In this document: positions 1-12,930 of the stretch, in pieces
How positions within the stretch are numbered: the first letter of the stretch is position 1
Layout of the letters: each line of letters begins with the position of its first letter
Origin: Bradysia coprophila
Taxonomy: Eukaryota > Arthropoda > Insecta > Diptera > Sciaridae
Reading direction: 5' to 3'
Length of the DNA: 64,000 bases
Assembly (NCBI RefSeq): GCF_014529535.1
Contig: NC_050736.1
Location: forward strand, 5,332,001 to 5,396,000
The notes under the pieces: model-generated
The model's input: only the letters and a program-made list of their open reading frames with translations
The model's database searches: none
What the model was told of the DNA's origin: nothing
Translations under genes and position numbers: made by a program

Positions 1-320
1 TGAAAAGTCATTGGAATAAATAAATAAATCAGAAAACAGAAAATCAGAATTTCGAGACGAAATTTCCAACAAAAATCTATTGTATCTTCAAAAGTAGTAC
101 TTTAAAGCAAGCCTTCATAGTGGCACCATTCCACCTCCACTATGATATCTTGAAAAATGAATTAAATGTTGGGAACCTTCTTCTGCTTTGAGATTTCATT
201 TTGGGACCTAACATTATAATAGAATGGTTACAATCCTGACGTACGTTGCCTTCAACTTAATAAATTCATTTAAGGCGGAGTATGTCATCGAGTAATGTTA
301 TATTGTGGAGAAATCATTGA

Positions 321-2141
321 GCTGAAGCTTTAGTTCACGCTGTGCGTGAATTTTGTAAAATGAAGCATAATAAGCCAATGGCTCTTGTTAAGTTTGACTT
401 TGAGAATGCATTTAATATGCTTTTTAGGAAGTTTATGTTAGGAGAGGTTAAAGATATTTGCCCGGAGTTGTTTCCCTTGTTGCAACAAGCATATCGGCTT
501 GTTTCGAATCTTTATTTCGCTGATAATCCCTTGTTGTCTCAAAGAGGCTATCAGCAGGGAGACCCGTTGGGTCCTACAGGTTTCTGTATAGGTATAATGC
601 GAATGACGCATTCCCTTTTGTCTCGATTTAATGGCTGGTATTTAGACGATGGTACTATAGGTGATGAATTATCGACTGTTTTAGTTGATATTCAGAAAGT
701 ATTGTCGTTTTATGACGTTTCAGGACTACGCCTGAATACGAAAAAATGTGAAGTTTTCTTTATCAATGCGACCCCTGATGAAGAAGCTCATATGTATGCT
801 GATATATCAGCTTTGTTACCAGGTATTAAGAAGGTTGATGAATCTTCCTTAGAACTGTTAGGTACGCCGATATTTGAGACAGGTTTAGAGAGAATGTTTT
901 CTTCTAAGACCAAATCAGTTAAGTTGATGTGTGACCGACTTAAACTGATGGATGTCCATCCTGCTTTGTGTGTTTTTAAGAAGTCGTTGAGTGGTTGTAG
1001 ATTTAATTACTTGATACGTACTTCTAGAGCGTACTTGTTACCCGATCATCTTAGATCTGTTGATGAGATGTTTCGGTCGACATTGGAGGCTATTGCGAAT
1101 ACGAGAATAGAAGGTTTGTCGTGGGATCAGGCATCTCTCCCTTTGTCTTGTGGTGGTATAGGTATTAGGAGAGTTGAGGATTTGGCAGTGCCAGCCTATT
1201 TATCATCTGTTTATTCGTCGTCAGAATTATGTGGTGTCATACTCCAAAAGTTTAACTTAAAAATAATTAATGATCAGATTTTATAATTAATCGATGAAAT
1301 TCCACGTAATTTTGTTCCAGAAACTGATACGCTTAAAAAAGAACAAAGGAATTGGGATCTTCCGAAGATCAAACATCAATTTGATGAGTTATTTGAAAAT
1401 GGTGATCTTAAGATTCGTGCCCGATTACTTGCGTCATCAACTAAAGAATCTTCAAAGTGGCTGCAAGTGATCCCATCGAGTCAATTAGGATTGTTATTGG
1501 ATAACAACTCTGCCAGAATTGCTGTTGGACTTAGAGTGGGTTCACAATTATGTGAGGAACACAAATGTATATGCGGTAAAATGGTATAGAGAGATGGTTT
1601 ACATGGTCTATCATGCGCTAAATGCGCAGAAGGAAAATTAGCTAGACATGATATTATGAATAACATCTTCGCTCATGCTTTCTCTAGTGCAGGTGTCCCA
1701 AATATTATACAGCCCCCAGGTGTTTCAAGAGATGATGGTAAAAGACTAGACGGCATGACGTTGATACCGTGGAGTCATGGTAAATCACTCTTGTGGGATG
1801 TGACTGTGAGGGATACTATGGCTGCTTCTTATATTAATGATTCTTCAAAGAAAGCTCGCACAATCGCAGACAAAGCTGAGAGACATAAGCATAACCATTA
1901 TATTTCTCTAAAACAAAATTATTTATTAACACCACTCGCCTTCGAGACTCTAGGTTGTATGGGCCCAGAAACGAAGAAATTCATAGACAAATTGGGTTCC
2001 TTAATGAAAAAAGCAACTGGTGAAGCTAAATCGAAAGACTATCTTTTACAAATAATCTCAATCGCGATACAACGTGGAAATGCCGCTTGCATTTTGGGAA
2101 CATTGGGGAAAAAGAAGATTGATGATTTTTATTTATTGTAA
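321..2141 (+). pseudogene. 5'-truncated RLE-type non-LTR retrotransposon (RT + endonuclease)
   Basis: One frame runs from about 321 to the stop at 2139-2141, broken only by TAA at 1284-1286 and TAG at 1587-1589. It carries reverse-transcriptase motifs in order: KFDFENAFN (first catalytic Asp), QQGDPLGP, WYLDDGT (catalytic box), LNTKKCEV. After the RT come a CxC...H...CxxC knuckle (about 1560-1630) and a restriction-like endonuclease signature ([27 protein letters not shown], about 1710-1810). RT followed by a Cys-His knuckle and a PD-(D/E)xK-type nuclease is the layout of R2/NeSL/CRE/Utopia-like elements, which prime reverse transcription at a nick; the clade is not resolved. The N-terminal part is missing, and a stop lies just upstream at 318-320. 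The 3' UTR motif GAAAAGATCG...TTTTTACTGG (about 2154-2178) recurs beside the antisense fragment at 45.0 kb. Antisense fragments also lie at 32.0, 35.4 and 37.1 kb. Confidence 0.85.
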
Positions 2142-2181
2142 TTTTATTTTATATGAAAAGATCGACTTTTTACTGGCTGCG

Positions 2182-3720
2182 CCACTATTGTGAGCAGTCT
2201 TTTTTGTCGCAAATATTTATTTATATTAAATGTAATCAAATCGGTATTAAAATTGATAGTGAGGTATCTGAAACAATCAGATTGAATTGACGATTGAGGT
2301 TCTCATAATTTCACTCAATGTAGTGTAGGATGTGGTATCATAACGATGATTTGCTCTATTTTGTAAATTTAAATTGACAGGAGACTCGAAACCTCGAATT
2401 TTCGTTTTATTGTTCTTAAAATTTTTAGCTGTAAACAAATACGAATTTATTGACCATATAGATCAGTGTTTATCATCCAAACAATTAAGTTTTGCGTCAT
2501 TAAATCGATACATTATTCATAAAGTTTATGCAATGTCACGATATACTGCCTACATAAATAAGACAGACTGACATAATAATCAATGATTAGATTTTGAGAA
2601 TAATGCAAATAATACGTCTTACCACAAGATCATTAGATGTTGTCGAGGATACTATATTACTTTGTGTTAGTATTTATTAAGTAGTATCCATCTGTTTTAA
2701 TAAAAACCAAACCGTCCGTGACCTCTGATCCATCGTTTTCGATGAGCAAAAATTGCTATGTAGCATTGCATTTAATCGAACATGATTGAAAATTTGCATT
2801 CAATTCCATTGCGACCCCCTGTCAATAACCAGAGCATACGAACGATACATGCACAAGAGATGTAACTCTTATTTATCAGGCATTCCAGAAGCGAGCGCAA
2901 TTGATTGAAACGATTCAAATTGAATTCTTGTTCGCCGTCATGTGTTACACCGAGCATCAATAAATTTGATGAATTTATTTTCATTCTACGTGTATTTTTG
3001 CATTGCACATCGGAATATTGTATATTGACATTATATTGTAGCCTCTGATTCAAGTCAAATTGTTTGACCAATGCAAATAATGTTGTGCGCTGCTGGTTAT
3101 TGAATTCAATGATTGGATCCGATTTATAATTTTTATTTGCATCGCAATCAGTCCGACTTATTATGTCGGGGTTTTTAATTAAATTTTCCGGTAAGATTCA
3201 ACAAATTTATTGAATTCAAAGTGTTGTAAATTCAAATTAATTGAAAACGCAGACTATCAACAAACATTTTACGTAAATTTGTAAGTTGCCACTACCTGAT
3301 GTCCTTTTAATTTTTTTTAAATTCAAACGAATTCAGATGTTTGCTATACATAGTAATAAAACCTTGCTCCAGATTAGAATTGTTACTAATAACGTTTCTA
3401 TTATTGTTTTTTTTACTACTTCAATAGATACGTATTTAGCTTTCGGAACAATAAAGCGTATCATCAAATGAAATCTGTGATGGGATTGTATAAATAACGA
3501 ATGAACGAATTGTAGCAGTAAATCAATACATTAATAATCGAAATAACGTCCGTCCCAGTTGACCGTGTTTTATTCCGCAACAAAACAAATTTTATTGGTT
3601 CATAAATCGAATGTAAAAGTTCACTTTCACAGGTCTTTTAGTACACCCTCCAAACCCAACTGAGAAAAGGGAAATTCACCGGTAAGTGCAAAACAACTTT
3701 ACCTGTCACATACGGTTATT
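2182..3720. other. AT-rich intergenic DNA
   Basis: Apart from the weak candidate exon at 2772-3196, nothing recognisable. A short stretch near 3455 (AAAGCGTATCATCAAATG) faintly resembles the end of the dispersed CCTTTTAG repeat family. Confidence 0.4.
2772..3196 (-). CDS. Possible terminal coding exon, unknown protein
   Basis: About 140 codons are open on the - strand, from just after a TGA near 3200 to the stop at 2772. The composition is protein-like and not low-complexity, with segments such as DVQCKNTRRMKINSSN and THDGEQEFNLNRFNQLRS. There is no convincing Met with a good context at the 5' end and no strong splice acceptor, so if real it would be a terminal exon whose upstream exons were not found. 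No family is recognised. Long frames arise by chance less easily here than the AT content suggests, but there is no independent support. It could also be a relic of a mobile element. Confidence 0.25.
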
Positions 3721-3917
3721 CATATGTTATCGATAACGACGACAAAAATAATGACAAGCTCTGGATAACATGGTTCTTTATATAGTAAAATACATATTTA
3801 AAAAATTGAAGTACAAGATTTCAAATCCACCGATCTAAAATATTTTGATCGATGGAAGTAATAGACCCTTTTTTAATAGATCCGATAATAATACTGGTCA
3901 TATGCTTGCCGTCTGTA
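3721..3917 (+). repeat. Copy of dispersed CCTTTTAG-family MITE (degenerate)
   Basis: It contains the family landmarks in order: TGTTATCGATAACGACGAC, then GAAGTACAAGATTT, GAAGTAATAGA and GCTTGCCGTCTGTAA. The outer TTTTAGAAACGAC ends are decayed. Confidence 0.5.
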
Positions 3918-6900
3918 ACAGATTAAAGACTTGTTCTTCATTTTTTTATTTTTTTAAATCTTTTACTTCATTATTTTTAAAATTATTTGAATTTTTCTAT
4001 GAATAATACCACAATGGCTAAAACAGACGATATAGCTGATCTTAACAGATTAAAGTTCTGTTCACCATTTATTACGCGTACATGCATTATTGTCGATTTA
4101 TTTTTCCATCCAGGTGACTGTTATTGTAATTTTAATTACATTATGACGGCCAAGGACGGTCATATATTCAGCATATTTATTAAGTTTGATTCCTTTCTGT
4201 TTACTGTTTTGTTTCGTCGGAAATGTTTATTTGCTTTCGTCTTGTAGGTTTATATTTTTCCGTTTTGCGCGTTTTAGAATTATTAGGAAAAATGGGGAAG
4301 GTTCCACACATTATAGGAAAGGAATAGTATTGAATGTTTAGTTGATACATTCGAGTAGCTGAACTGTTGATGTATTGACGTAGGTGATACTATGGTCGAG
4401 GTTGGGGGTCAAATCCAGTTAAGATTGATTATTGAATTACTTTTCAACTGACCTAACAGTACGGAAAAATGAAAAGGGAGTGTGAAAATAAGCAGTGCTA
4501 GAGGACATATAAAATAAAATTCACTAATAGTCCCAGCCGACAACAGTTCTAAAAGTGTTTACCTGTCTCAAATTGTAATATTCGGACGTCAATGCAAAAT
4601 AAAAGTCGTGTGAAACGACAATGATGGACGTCCAATGTCCATACTTTAAAAAAATGCACATACCCGTGCCCACTGCCCACACTTGCTAGTGCCCATGAAA
4701 ATTTGAAAATATTCCTTCCCAGTGAGCATGTCCACAGCAAGTCGACGTGGGCAGCCCACTCACATCTAAGTAGTCCGTAAAAAACTCACTTTTCCACACT
4801 CATATCAGTTAAGGAATATGCCGTATTGTGACACTCGGTTGCAGGACATTTTTGAATCTCACACATTTATCGGAAGCTCATTTCATACTTTTCTCTCTTA
4901 TTTCTAGTGTTGGGCAGACACATTGGCTGTAATGGTTCATTGAAAAACTGTTGTATTTCCAATAACAAAGCACCCATTAGATCGATCAAAATTCGGGTCT
5001 AGGTCATTTTTCCCATTTATTTAGAAAATATCCCTTGCAATGCGCAGCAGGATGCACTGAAACAATTTTAAGAATGTTCTACAACATGAGCTACTGACAC
5101 TGTATGTACAACACAGACGTAATAGACCCATATTTTCTTGCTTGAATTACCTGTGAATTGCGTACATGTGTTAATTCCTGATAATATTAAATTCGTCTTT
5201 GCTTTATATACTAAGAAAAGCACTCGAAAAAGTCTTCGTTTCACTTGCTTATTTGCATCTATTTGATTCAAACCGAAATGAAATTAAACAAAATAAACAA
5301 ATCTCTTTGAAGATGCACCTTTTTTGCGGCGTCTCATTATATTTGTGTATTAGCCTCTTAATGAATTTGCACTCGAGTTAAACCGCAAAGGGACTATTTT
5401 ATTGCTGGAAATAATGGTACTCAGACAATATTGACTTAATTCCACAACATGTAAGCATAAATCACTGTTTTGTAAAATTGTTCAACATTCATTTTTACGA
5501 TTCAATTCACTCTAATGGGTTTCATTTATCCAATATTTCGGGCAAAAAATATATATATATTTCAGTAACATCTCCTGGGTATAGTTTTGTTCACATAATA
5601 TATCTGAGCATAATATTCAAAGCGCGTATAACATTCAAATGTCAGAGGCAATTTATATTCGCCTACATTTACTGAAATATCACCAACACTTCGCTCATAA
5701 ACTGTTTATAAAACTAAACTCTAACAAACAAGTTGATATTTTTTCAATAATAACAAATTGTCTGCAACCGATTCTTATGTTTTCGTCTCATTTTTCTTTA
5801 AAATGTTTTTTTTTTACAAAACACCGAGATGTGTGGAAAAACGTTTGTTGTTCAACCTGCGAGCAGGGCTCGTCTGTTGTGTATGTTCGAGGCTATGTGA
5901 ACATGAAGGGTGGATTTTCACGTAAGGGAGAATCTATTCTGAATTTTCTCTCAAAAATTGAGTTTCATTGCTCTGAGTGCGTTTCCACATTCTACGTCAT
6001 AGAAATTTTTATTTACTTTTTCATGTTATACCAACTGTTGTAGATATATTGACCAAATGTTGCTACAGGTACTCGGAGACATACCACAGATATTTTTCAA
6101 TGTCACGTGGTGATAGGTTGCACTTCAGATAAATGTACTTCACAAGTCATTGAGTATTCTAATCTTGGTTACCAATGTTTTCAATTGAAATGATTTGACT
6201 ACGCCAAGAGATTCTTTTATCTTCGTGTTGGCAATTCGACGAAGACAAATATCTCTGATCTACCTAATCTTAGAGGGGTACTTCAGTCTATGTCTATGCA
6301 GCCACGGTAAAAGACCTAAAATGTAGTTATGAATTTGTAGTCATCTGTTAACGACAAAAACGATTGAAATATATAGCAAATTTATAGAAGTTTCAGATTT
6401 GGTAAAAGTAGACGATAAGTTAAACAAAAGATGTAATAGATTTTCCACTTGTCTTTTATAGGTTACACCTTGATCTTTCTTTCATTAAATGCTGAAGAAC
6501 TTCTATAGTAGAATAACAAAATATGATTGCAGACGCTCTTTAATTCGAACTTTCCCAGGGTTACAGATTTTTGTTAAAGAGACCACCAATTTGATTCGCA
6601 AAATACTTCCGTTATCGAACAATTCTTATATCGACGCTTTGCTCGCAACAAAAAACGTGACATTACTGAGTGAGTAAATTGTGTAATAATTGCAAACATT
6701 ATCCACAATCAAGATATAGAGTTTCAGTTGATTTGAGAAGTGCACATAAAGGAATTCCATTGACGATTGGATGTAATGTTGTAACTTTTTATCATTGTTT
6801 TGTGGATGGAATATTTTGGAAATCTGATAAGATAATTGACCGTATCAATCAATCTATAGGTGATGTGTATAAGTTTCCACCATAAATTCGGTCGTAAATG

Positions 6901-7650
6901 TTTGTAACGCAATATTATCAAATAGTTTTTTGTTCGGCTGATAATATTTATTTTAAGGCAGGTCAATACTAATTGAGTCATTGACGGTTAAACAAAGGTG
7001 TGAATATACAGTATACAGAAAATTATTATTCTAAAAATTTCTTGACATTCCTAGCACGTTCTACGTAAGCTGTACGTGAGTTTATTAATTTCTAATAAAT
7101 TTCAAATTCACCGAGAAGTTTATTGGATCGTCTATACGTTTTTACCTAGAAATGTTATGCAAATTGATGTATCTCATATCTACTACTGTGTTTGTGGCAC
7201 GTAATAAAGTGCACCGTACTGTGTCTATGAACAATCAGATTCAGATAAGCGTCTAATACAAAAATGTAGTCTGTGTCTGTGCAGAAACGTGATTCAGTTT
7301 TATCTACATTTTTCCAAAATGTGTTACGTAATGCTTTCCAAAAATTAATTCCAACTATATCATATCATGGAAAAATTGGTAATCTTGCCAGATAACGTGT
7401 TAGAAAAGGTAGATATACGTGATGATACAATACCACGTTAACCAAATTCTTATTGCAGTCAATTTATACTTGTTCGTGTGACAAATTGAAATCAGTTTAC
7501 ACTCGAAACGTTGAATTAACGTCCTGATAACGAGACGAGCGATCAGTGACGAATTTATACTACTCAATAATCAAAAAAAGCATTTAAGTTGATTTGCACT
7601 ATAAAGCCATTATCTATACTTCAGTGATACTTTGAGCATTTCTTTCGTTG
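3918..7650. other. AT-rich intergenic DNA, no gene seen
   Basis: Several frames of 60-134 codons occur here, the longest at 5639-6043 +. They are Phe/Tyr/Ile-rich, lack splice or family support and look like chance. A block near 4546-4760 is somewhat less AT-rich but not recognised. Confidence 0.4.
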
Positions 7651-7820
7651 CCTTTTAGAAACGGATGGTCATCTGTTATCTACGACAAAGACAAAAATAA
7701 ACGACTAGGCTCGTGTTTTTTTATCGTGAAATTTTATAGTAAAAGTAAAGATTTGGTATCGTCGTTTAGCGATATTTTAAACAAAACAAGTAACATATTC
7801 AATCGTTGTATTGCCATGTG
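7651..7820 (+). repeat. CCTTTTAG-family MITE copy
   Basis: Starts with CCTTTTAGAAACGGATGGTC and ATCTGTTATC, then GACAAAGACAAAAATAA, AAAGTAAAGATTTGGTATCG, and GATATTTTAAACAAAACAAG with TAACA. This is the full internal order of the family. The right terminal repeat is not clear. Confidence 0.65.
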
Positions 7821-8752
7821 CAATAAAACTATAAAAAATCGAGTTCTAAGTTTCTTTTTAAACAGAAAGTTCTAAATAAAGGAAACATTTTAAGTCGTTC
7901 ATTCTCTACGTACATACACTGTAAGACTAGCGACAAGTAATATTGAAAATTTTTATCATATGCAACAAGTAAATGCATTTGTACACCTTTTTCAACATTC
8001 AATATTACATCATTGTCATTACCAAGGACTAAATAAATTATTTCAAAACCTAGGACAGCCTTTGAACAAATATAATGAACTTCTGAAATGATAAATTTCA
8101 AGTTCATATACGATTCAGTTGCCTCCGGCAATGCTAAAGAAAAACCTATAACAATACATATCTATTGATATCACATTCGACTATCACATCAGTTATATTT
8201 CTAATAAGTCACGCAGGTGGTGTCTTCAGTAAATCATTAAAATATTCATTTTTTTCCATTTATTACTATCCACAGTTTATCGATTTGTTTTCCATGTGGT
8301 TTATACACACAGTCGAGTTGAAAATTCTACCATGACCTTAAGTGTTACGATATATATAATGTTATATTTTCTCATTATACAATATGCATATACACCTATG
8401 CTCGTATGTAACTTTAGGAAATTAATATCGCTCTTTTCATTACTTAATGTCACCTAGCAATTATCTGTGATTCAAGTTCAAAAGACGGTTTGTGTGGTGA
8501 TCTATTATTATTCTGCAATTATATCCTGTAGACAAACATTGTAAAATTGAATGCATAAATAAACTCAATCAATTTTTATGCAAATACAAGCAATTTAGAA
8601 CTTTTCACGGATAAGTTAATAAATCAATTGTCACAACGGAAATTAGAAATATTTTTTGCGGAAGTAAAAGAAGAATGGATTTAGAATAGATGTTTAAAAG
8701 CTGACCAAAAACAATAGTAGATTTCACAAAAACTTCTTGGGTAAATTAACTG
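7821..8752. other. AT-rich intergenic DNA
   Basis: Nothing recognised. The 100-codon frame at 7829-8131 (-) has no supporting signal. Confidence 0.4.
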
Positions 8753-8908
8753 AACGATAAGCGTATCATCAGATTACGATAAATCTGTTGCTCCATTTGG
8801 TTTGACATCGAACCTTTCTTTCTCTAGATTAATTGTACTTTTTGATTTGTAAGAGAACAATGGCCAATCACTTATTTTTGACATTGTTGTAGATAACAGG
8901 TGACTAAC
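8753..8908 (-). repeat. CCTTTTAG-family MITE copy, reverse orientation
   Basis: Landmarks in reverse order: GATAAGCGTATCATCAGATT, AATCTGTTGCTCCATTTGG, TTTGACATCGAAC, TTGTAAGAGAACAATGG, CACTTATTTTTGACA, GTAGATAACAGGTGACTAA. Confidence 0.6.
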
Positions 8909-10138
8909 CGATTCACGGTAACTACTTTTCTCTTTAAATTTCCGAAGCTAATTTTAAACATGGAAAACAATATTCCTTGTCCAAGGAAACAGGTAATCTG
9001 AGATAACATTACACGACACAGTGTTTAAAAAAAATATTTCCAATGTTTTTATACTTCTGAATAGAAATGTTAAAAATAGAAACCCTGCGGGAGTTAGAAG
9101 AATGGTATTCGAAAGAAAAATAATATTCTGCTAAACGAAAAAAAAAGAAGGAAAAAGCTTATTGACGCGCGTCTCTGAACCTATAAAAGGTATATCGCGC
9201 CAAAGGCATTTGAAACACAAACAAACAAAAAAGAACGACTTATAACAACATCATACCCGACAAGCCAATGAACATGATATTGGATATTTTCTAAATAATT
9301 TTAATCGAAACAAAATTTCATGCTCTAATTTCCTTCTTAAAACTTTTTTTTCCCAGGTCAATAAACAACACCAGAAACAACTTCGCTCTAAACCTCGAAC
9401 TTTAATTTTTCCCAATGCTGATGACGTCAAACCATTCTCTTCTCATCCTTATCCGTCTAAAAAATCATGTCCTAAATGTTTCTCATCTTTCTGCTTACGT
9501 AACACATAAGTTTTACATTCAGACTTCGGTATACGTGTTAACATATCACGTTACTAGTTACAATTTCACATTCTCATGACTTTGGAGTTTGTTTTTGACT
9601 GGAAAAAGATTAAATTAAAAGTTTGATTGAAACTTGTCGGTATTTTAATGTAGGTAAACAATTCCAACGCATCTATGGCGACAAGATTAATCATCAACGT
9701 GTTTCTATTTACTTTATTCGCTGAAGTACCAAAAATTGTATTTACAACGTACATAATACACCAAAAAAATTTACATTCCAAGAAACACCAAATTTCCCGA
9801 ACAACGTCACCGTTGTGCAATTTTTAATGGTTTTTACGTTGAGAGAAATAGAGAAACAAAAATAAGTTAAGGGGAAGTTATCAAGGTCAACACACCCGGA
9901 AATGTATCGAATGGATATGGATTGGAGCTCACTAAAATGATATGATATGAATAATGTTTACTCTAATTTGAATGAAAATAAGCAACTAATATAATTCTTC
10001 CTTTATGATTCACATTTCTAGTAAAATGCACATTTCGGTTTTCAGTATCGCAGGTCGTTCAATGAGAAAATGTAAGCCTATTCTCTCTGTATAGGAAGAG
10101 AGAGAAAAAATCCATGAGAGAGCAGGGACAGATAATAT
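8909..10138. other. AT-rich intergenic DNA
   Basis: Nothing recognised apart from short purine runs (GAGAGAGAAAAAA near 10,100). Confidence 0.4.
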
Positions 10139-10320
10139 AATGGGAGTAAGAATACCATTACCGAAAGTTTTTCTCACGATAAACTAAACATGGAAAAACT
10201 CACATCAAATAACGTCATTTATACCGGATAATGGGAGTAAGAATACCATTACCGAAAGTTTTTCTCACGATAAACTAAACATGGAAAAACTCACATCAAA
10301 TAACGTCATTTATACCGGAT
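10139..10320 (+). repeat. Perfect tandem duplication, 2 x 91 bp
   Basis: The unit beginning AATGGGAGTAAGAATACC and ending TTTATACCGGAT occurs at 10139-10229 and again, without a visible difference, at 10230-10320. Perfect identity suggests a recent duplication or an assembly artefact. Confidence 0.9.
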
Positions 10321-10980
10321 AACTTTATAGTAAACATAAAAGTAACATAAAACTACTAACATTGTATAATCAATGCGGAGTTACCTGGTGGTAATAATTT
10401 TATTTTTATGGATGTTTGAGAACAAAAAAACTATCAAAGAGTCGTCACAGTTATTATGTGAAATAAGTAAATTGATATCAACATTAAATTGTGCCAACAA
10501 AATATCAAGGTGTGTACCTCTTATCCAGGGTCTTTTTTTGGGGGAATAACTTCCCGAAAACTACCTAATTTTTCGGTCACATTTTCTCTGTTTCTCTAAA
10601 ATAACAAAGGCCACACAAGATCGAGGGGCCTTACATTTTCCCTTCGAAAGCGAAATAGATCGAACTACCACCGTTGTTTTTATGGTCTTTCTAATTGTTT
10701 TTTTTTATGTTTTTGAACTAAATCCATAACATTCAAAAATTTTCGGCAATTTTTAGGAATTTTTAGAAACTTCGAAAATTTTATTCCATATCCTTGTCCT
10801 TATCTGTGCCAAAATATAAAAGTAGACCTAGTCGAGAACCAGTTTTGTTGTGTTATTGTTACTAGAAGATGATAAGGTTATGTTATTAGTTTCTTGTCTA
10901 ATTTGGCCAGTTAGACCAATTATAAATAGCTACCATTACGCCGTTATAACGACTGAATCTGTTACTTCTATTGTGCAAGG
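10321..10980. other. AT-rich intergenic DNA
   Basis: No gene or repeat recognised. Confidence 0.4.
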
Positions 10981-11095
10981 TATCGCTTAGTTATACATAA
11001 CATAAATCTTGTTCTTTAGTTTTTTACTATAATGTTCTACTATAAGAGAACACATCGTCTATTTTATCGTGACTGTCGATAACAGATGACTTTAG
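10981..11095 (-). repeat. CCTTTTAG-family MITE copy, partial, reverse
   Basis: Retains TATAAGAGAACACATCGTC and the end GTGACTGTCGATAACAGATGAC. The other half is lost or decayed. Confidence 0.45.
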
Positions 11096-12741
11096 TTACC
11101 GTCACTTCTCGATCGAGCAATGGTCTCCCCTACGAGATCTCTAAGTTAAAATATTGGTTAATGTTTCCTAAACACATATTATGCTTCATTTGTTTTATCA
11201 TATATTCGGCTATTCAAAAAAATTTAAGCGAATTTGGCCGTTGTGTTGTTCTCGACAATATTCATAATTAACCAAATATTATTTTTACTCACCCCAAATC
11301 CTAAGAAGGACAGCTTCCGTACGTTGTTATCGTAACTCATTGTCACACACACACAATAATGTTTTGAGGAAAATTCAATCTGTTTTTCAAGTTTTCCGTT
11401 GGCACTTCAACACCCAAATTTTTTGTAGACTCAATGTAATTTAGTAGATTCACTTTCGATTGAATGGGTTAATTTAAAGTCTGGATTTACACAAAAAAAT
11501 TCAATTTATAGAAAATTGTTCACATCTTAATTTGTTCCTCTTTACGTGTTTGAAGTCACATTTAGTTCCAACGGGTTTAACGTTTGTAAGACCATTTATA
11601 TATCCAAGAATGTTGTAACTTGAGCCCTGCAAAAGAAAGAATTTTTTTAAGTTAAATAAATTATGTAAAGTGCTGATAAAGGAATTCTTCTCAAAATCAC
11701 ATATATAACAATACTTCACGAGTAGTATAAAACTTTCAACTACCGAAAACAAGTGCTCAGCACATTTCTGTTCACACTCCGCCGATAGATCAACAAAACT
11801 GAATTGTAAAATTAAAGAATTGCGATTAATATTGTATTATTCGCGAAAATATGATTTCGGTTTTAATATTTCGAAACCCAGGTCTATATAGTTGTGATAT
11901 CTCTTTCGTATTATTACTCACTATCTTAACTCGTATGAATGGTTCTGCTGATAGATACATTGAAATTGAATGTTATTGTTTATTAAACTCTTGTTAAATG
12001 GTGATTGATTAATGTCGAAAAACATTATTCAGATGATGATAGTGAAGAAATCATTGGAACGAATGTGTAAAGGGAGGCTTACCGTTTCGTGTTTATTTGC
12101 TGACATTCCTATCTACATTTATCGAACAACATGAGTCTGTCAACCCGTGTATAGCAACTAATCAAGCGGAAGTATTTTATATGAATTTACGAACGAAAAC
12201 AATTCGAATTTGAGTTTAAGTTTCTTAGTTGACTGAGTTATCACTAAATTTATTATAAGTTCTTGATAATTTTTCCCGTCACAATGCTGAGTGTTTTTGT
12301 ATTGGATATCACGTTACCGCATTAGATTTCATTATTTCATGCAACTCAAAATTTTGGGGCATAATCCATTCGTAAATTTGTAATTTATGAGTTTTTATCA
12401 CACTTTTGTTGCTATTCGAATGAAACAATTTGGCTGTTCCGCTGTTTGAATTGAATTGTATGCATTTTAAACGAAAGTATTAAATATCGTCTAGTCTAGC
12501 TTAGTTGGAGATGTCTTTGGAGCCCACGATGCTTATGATGTTGGCCGGTAGGATTTACATTGAAAGTGTTTCCAAAAAGAAACCTTAAACATAAACATAT
12601 AGATCACTACCATATTCTCCTACATTCTAGATTTAACTATTGTATTAGGAAAACTTCTAAGCTCGGTTAGTTCTAATTTACAAGCTAATCTCGTTCATAG
12701 GATATGATAATATATCAATATCTCTTCTCTTACTCCTTTGA
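11096..12741. other. AT-rich intergenic DNA
   Basis: Nothing recognised on either strand; only short chance frames. Confidence 0.4.
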
Positions 12742-12930
12742 CCTTTTAGAAACTACACACGTATACCTGTTGAATCATTAAATTTGTTACTTCATTTTTT
12801 TAACCTATCAACTATTTTTTAGCAAGCAATCTTTTACTTCATTTGTTTGAACATTCAATTCATTTAACTAATGTAAGACAAAATTTCCGTAGATCGTCGA
12901 AAATTTTTGTTTTTCTTTCGTTGCTGATAA
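12742..12930 (-). repeat. CCTTTTAG-family MITE copy
   Basis: Begins CCTTTTAGAAACTACACACG, then AATTTGTTACTTCATTTTTT, CAATCTTTTACTTCATTTGT and ends near TTTCGTTGCTGATAAGG. The two TTACTTCAT blocks are diagnostic of the family. Confidence 0.55.

Noticed and set aside
5639..6043. 134-codon + strand frame
   Set aside because: Phe/Ile/Tyr-rich, overlaps another frame, no family motif, no splice or start support; likely chance in AT-rich DNA.
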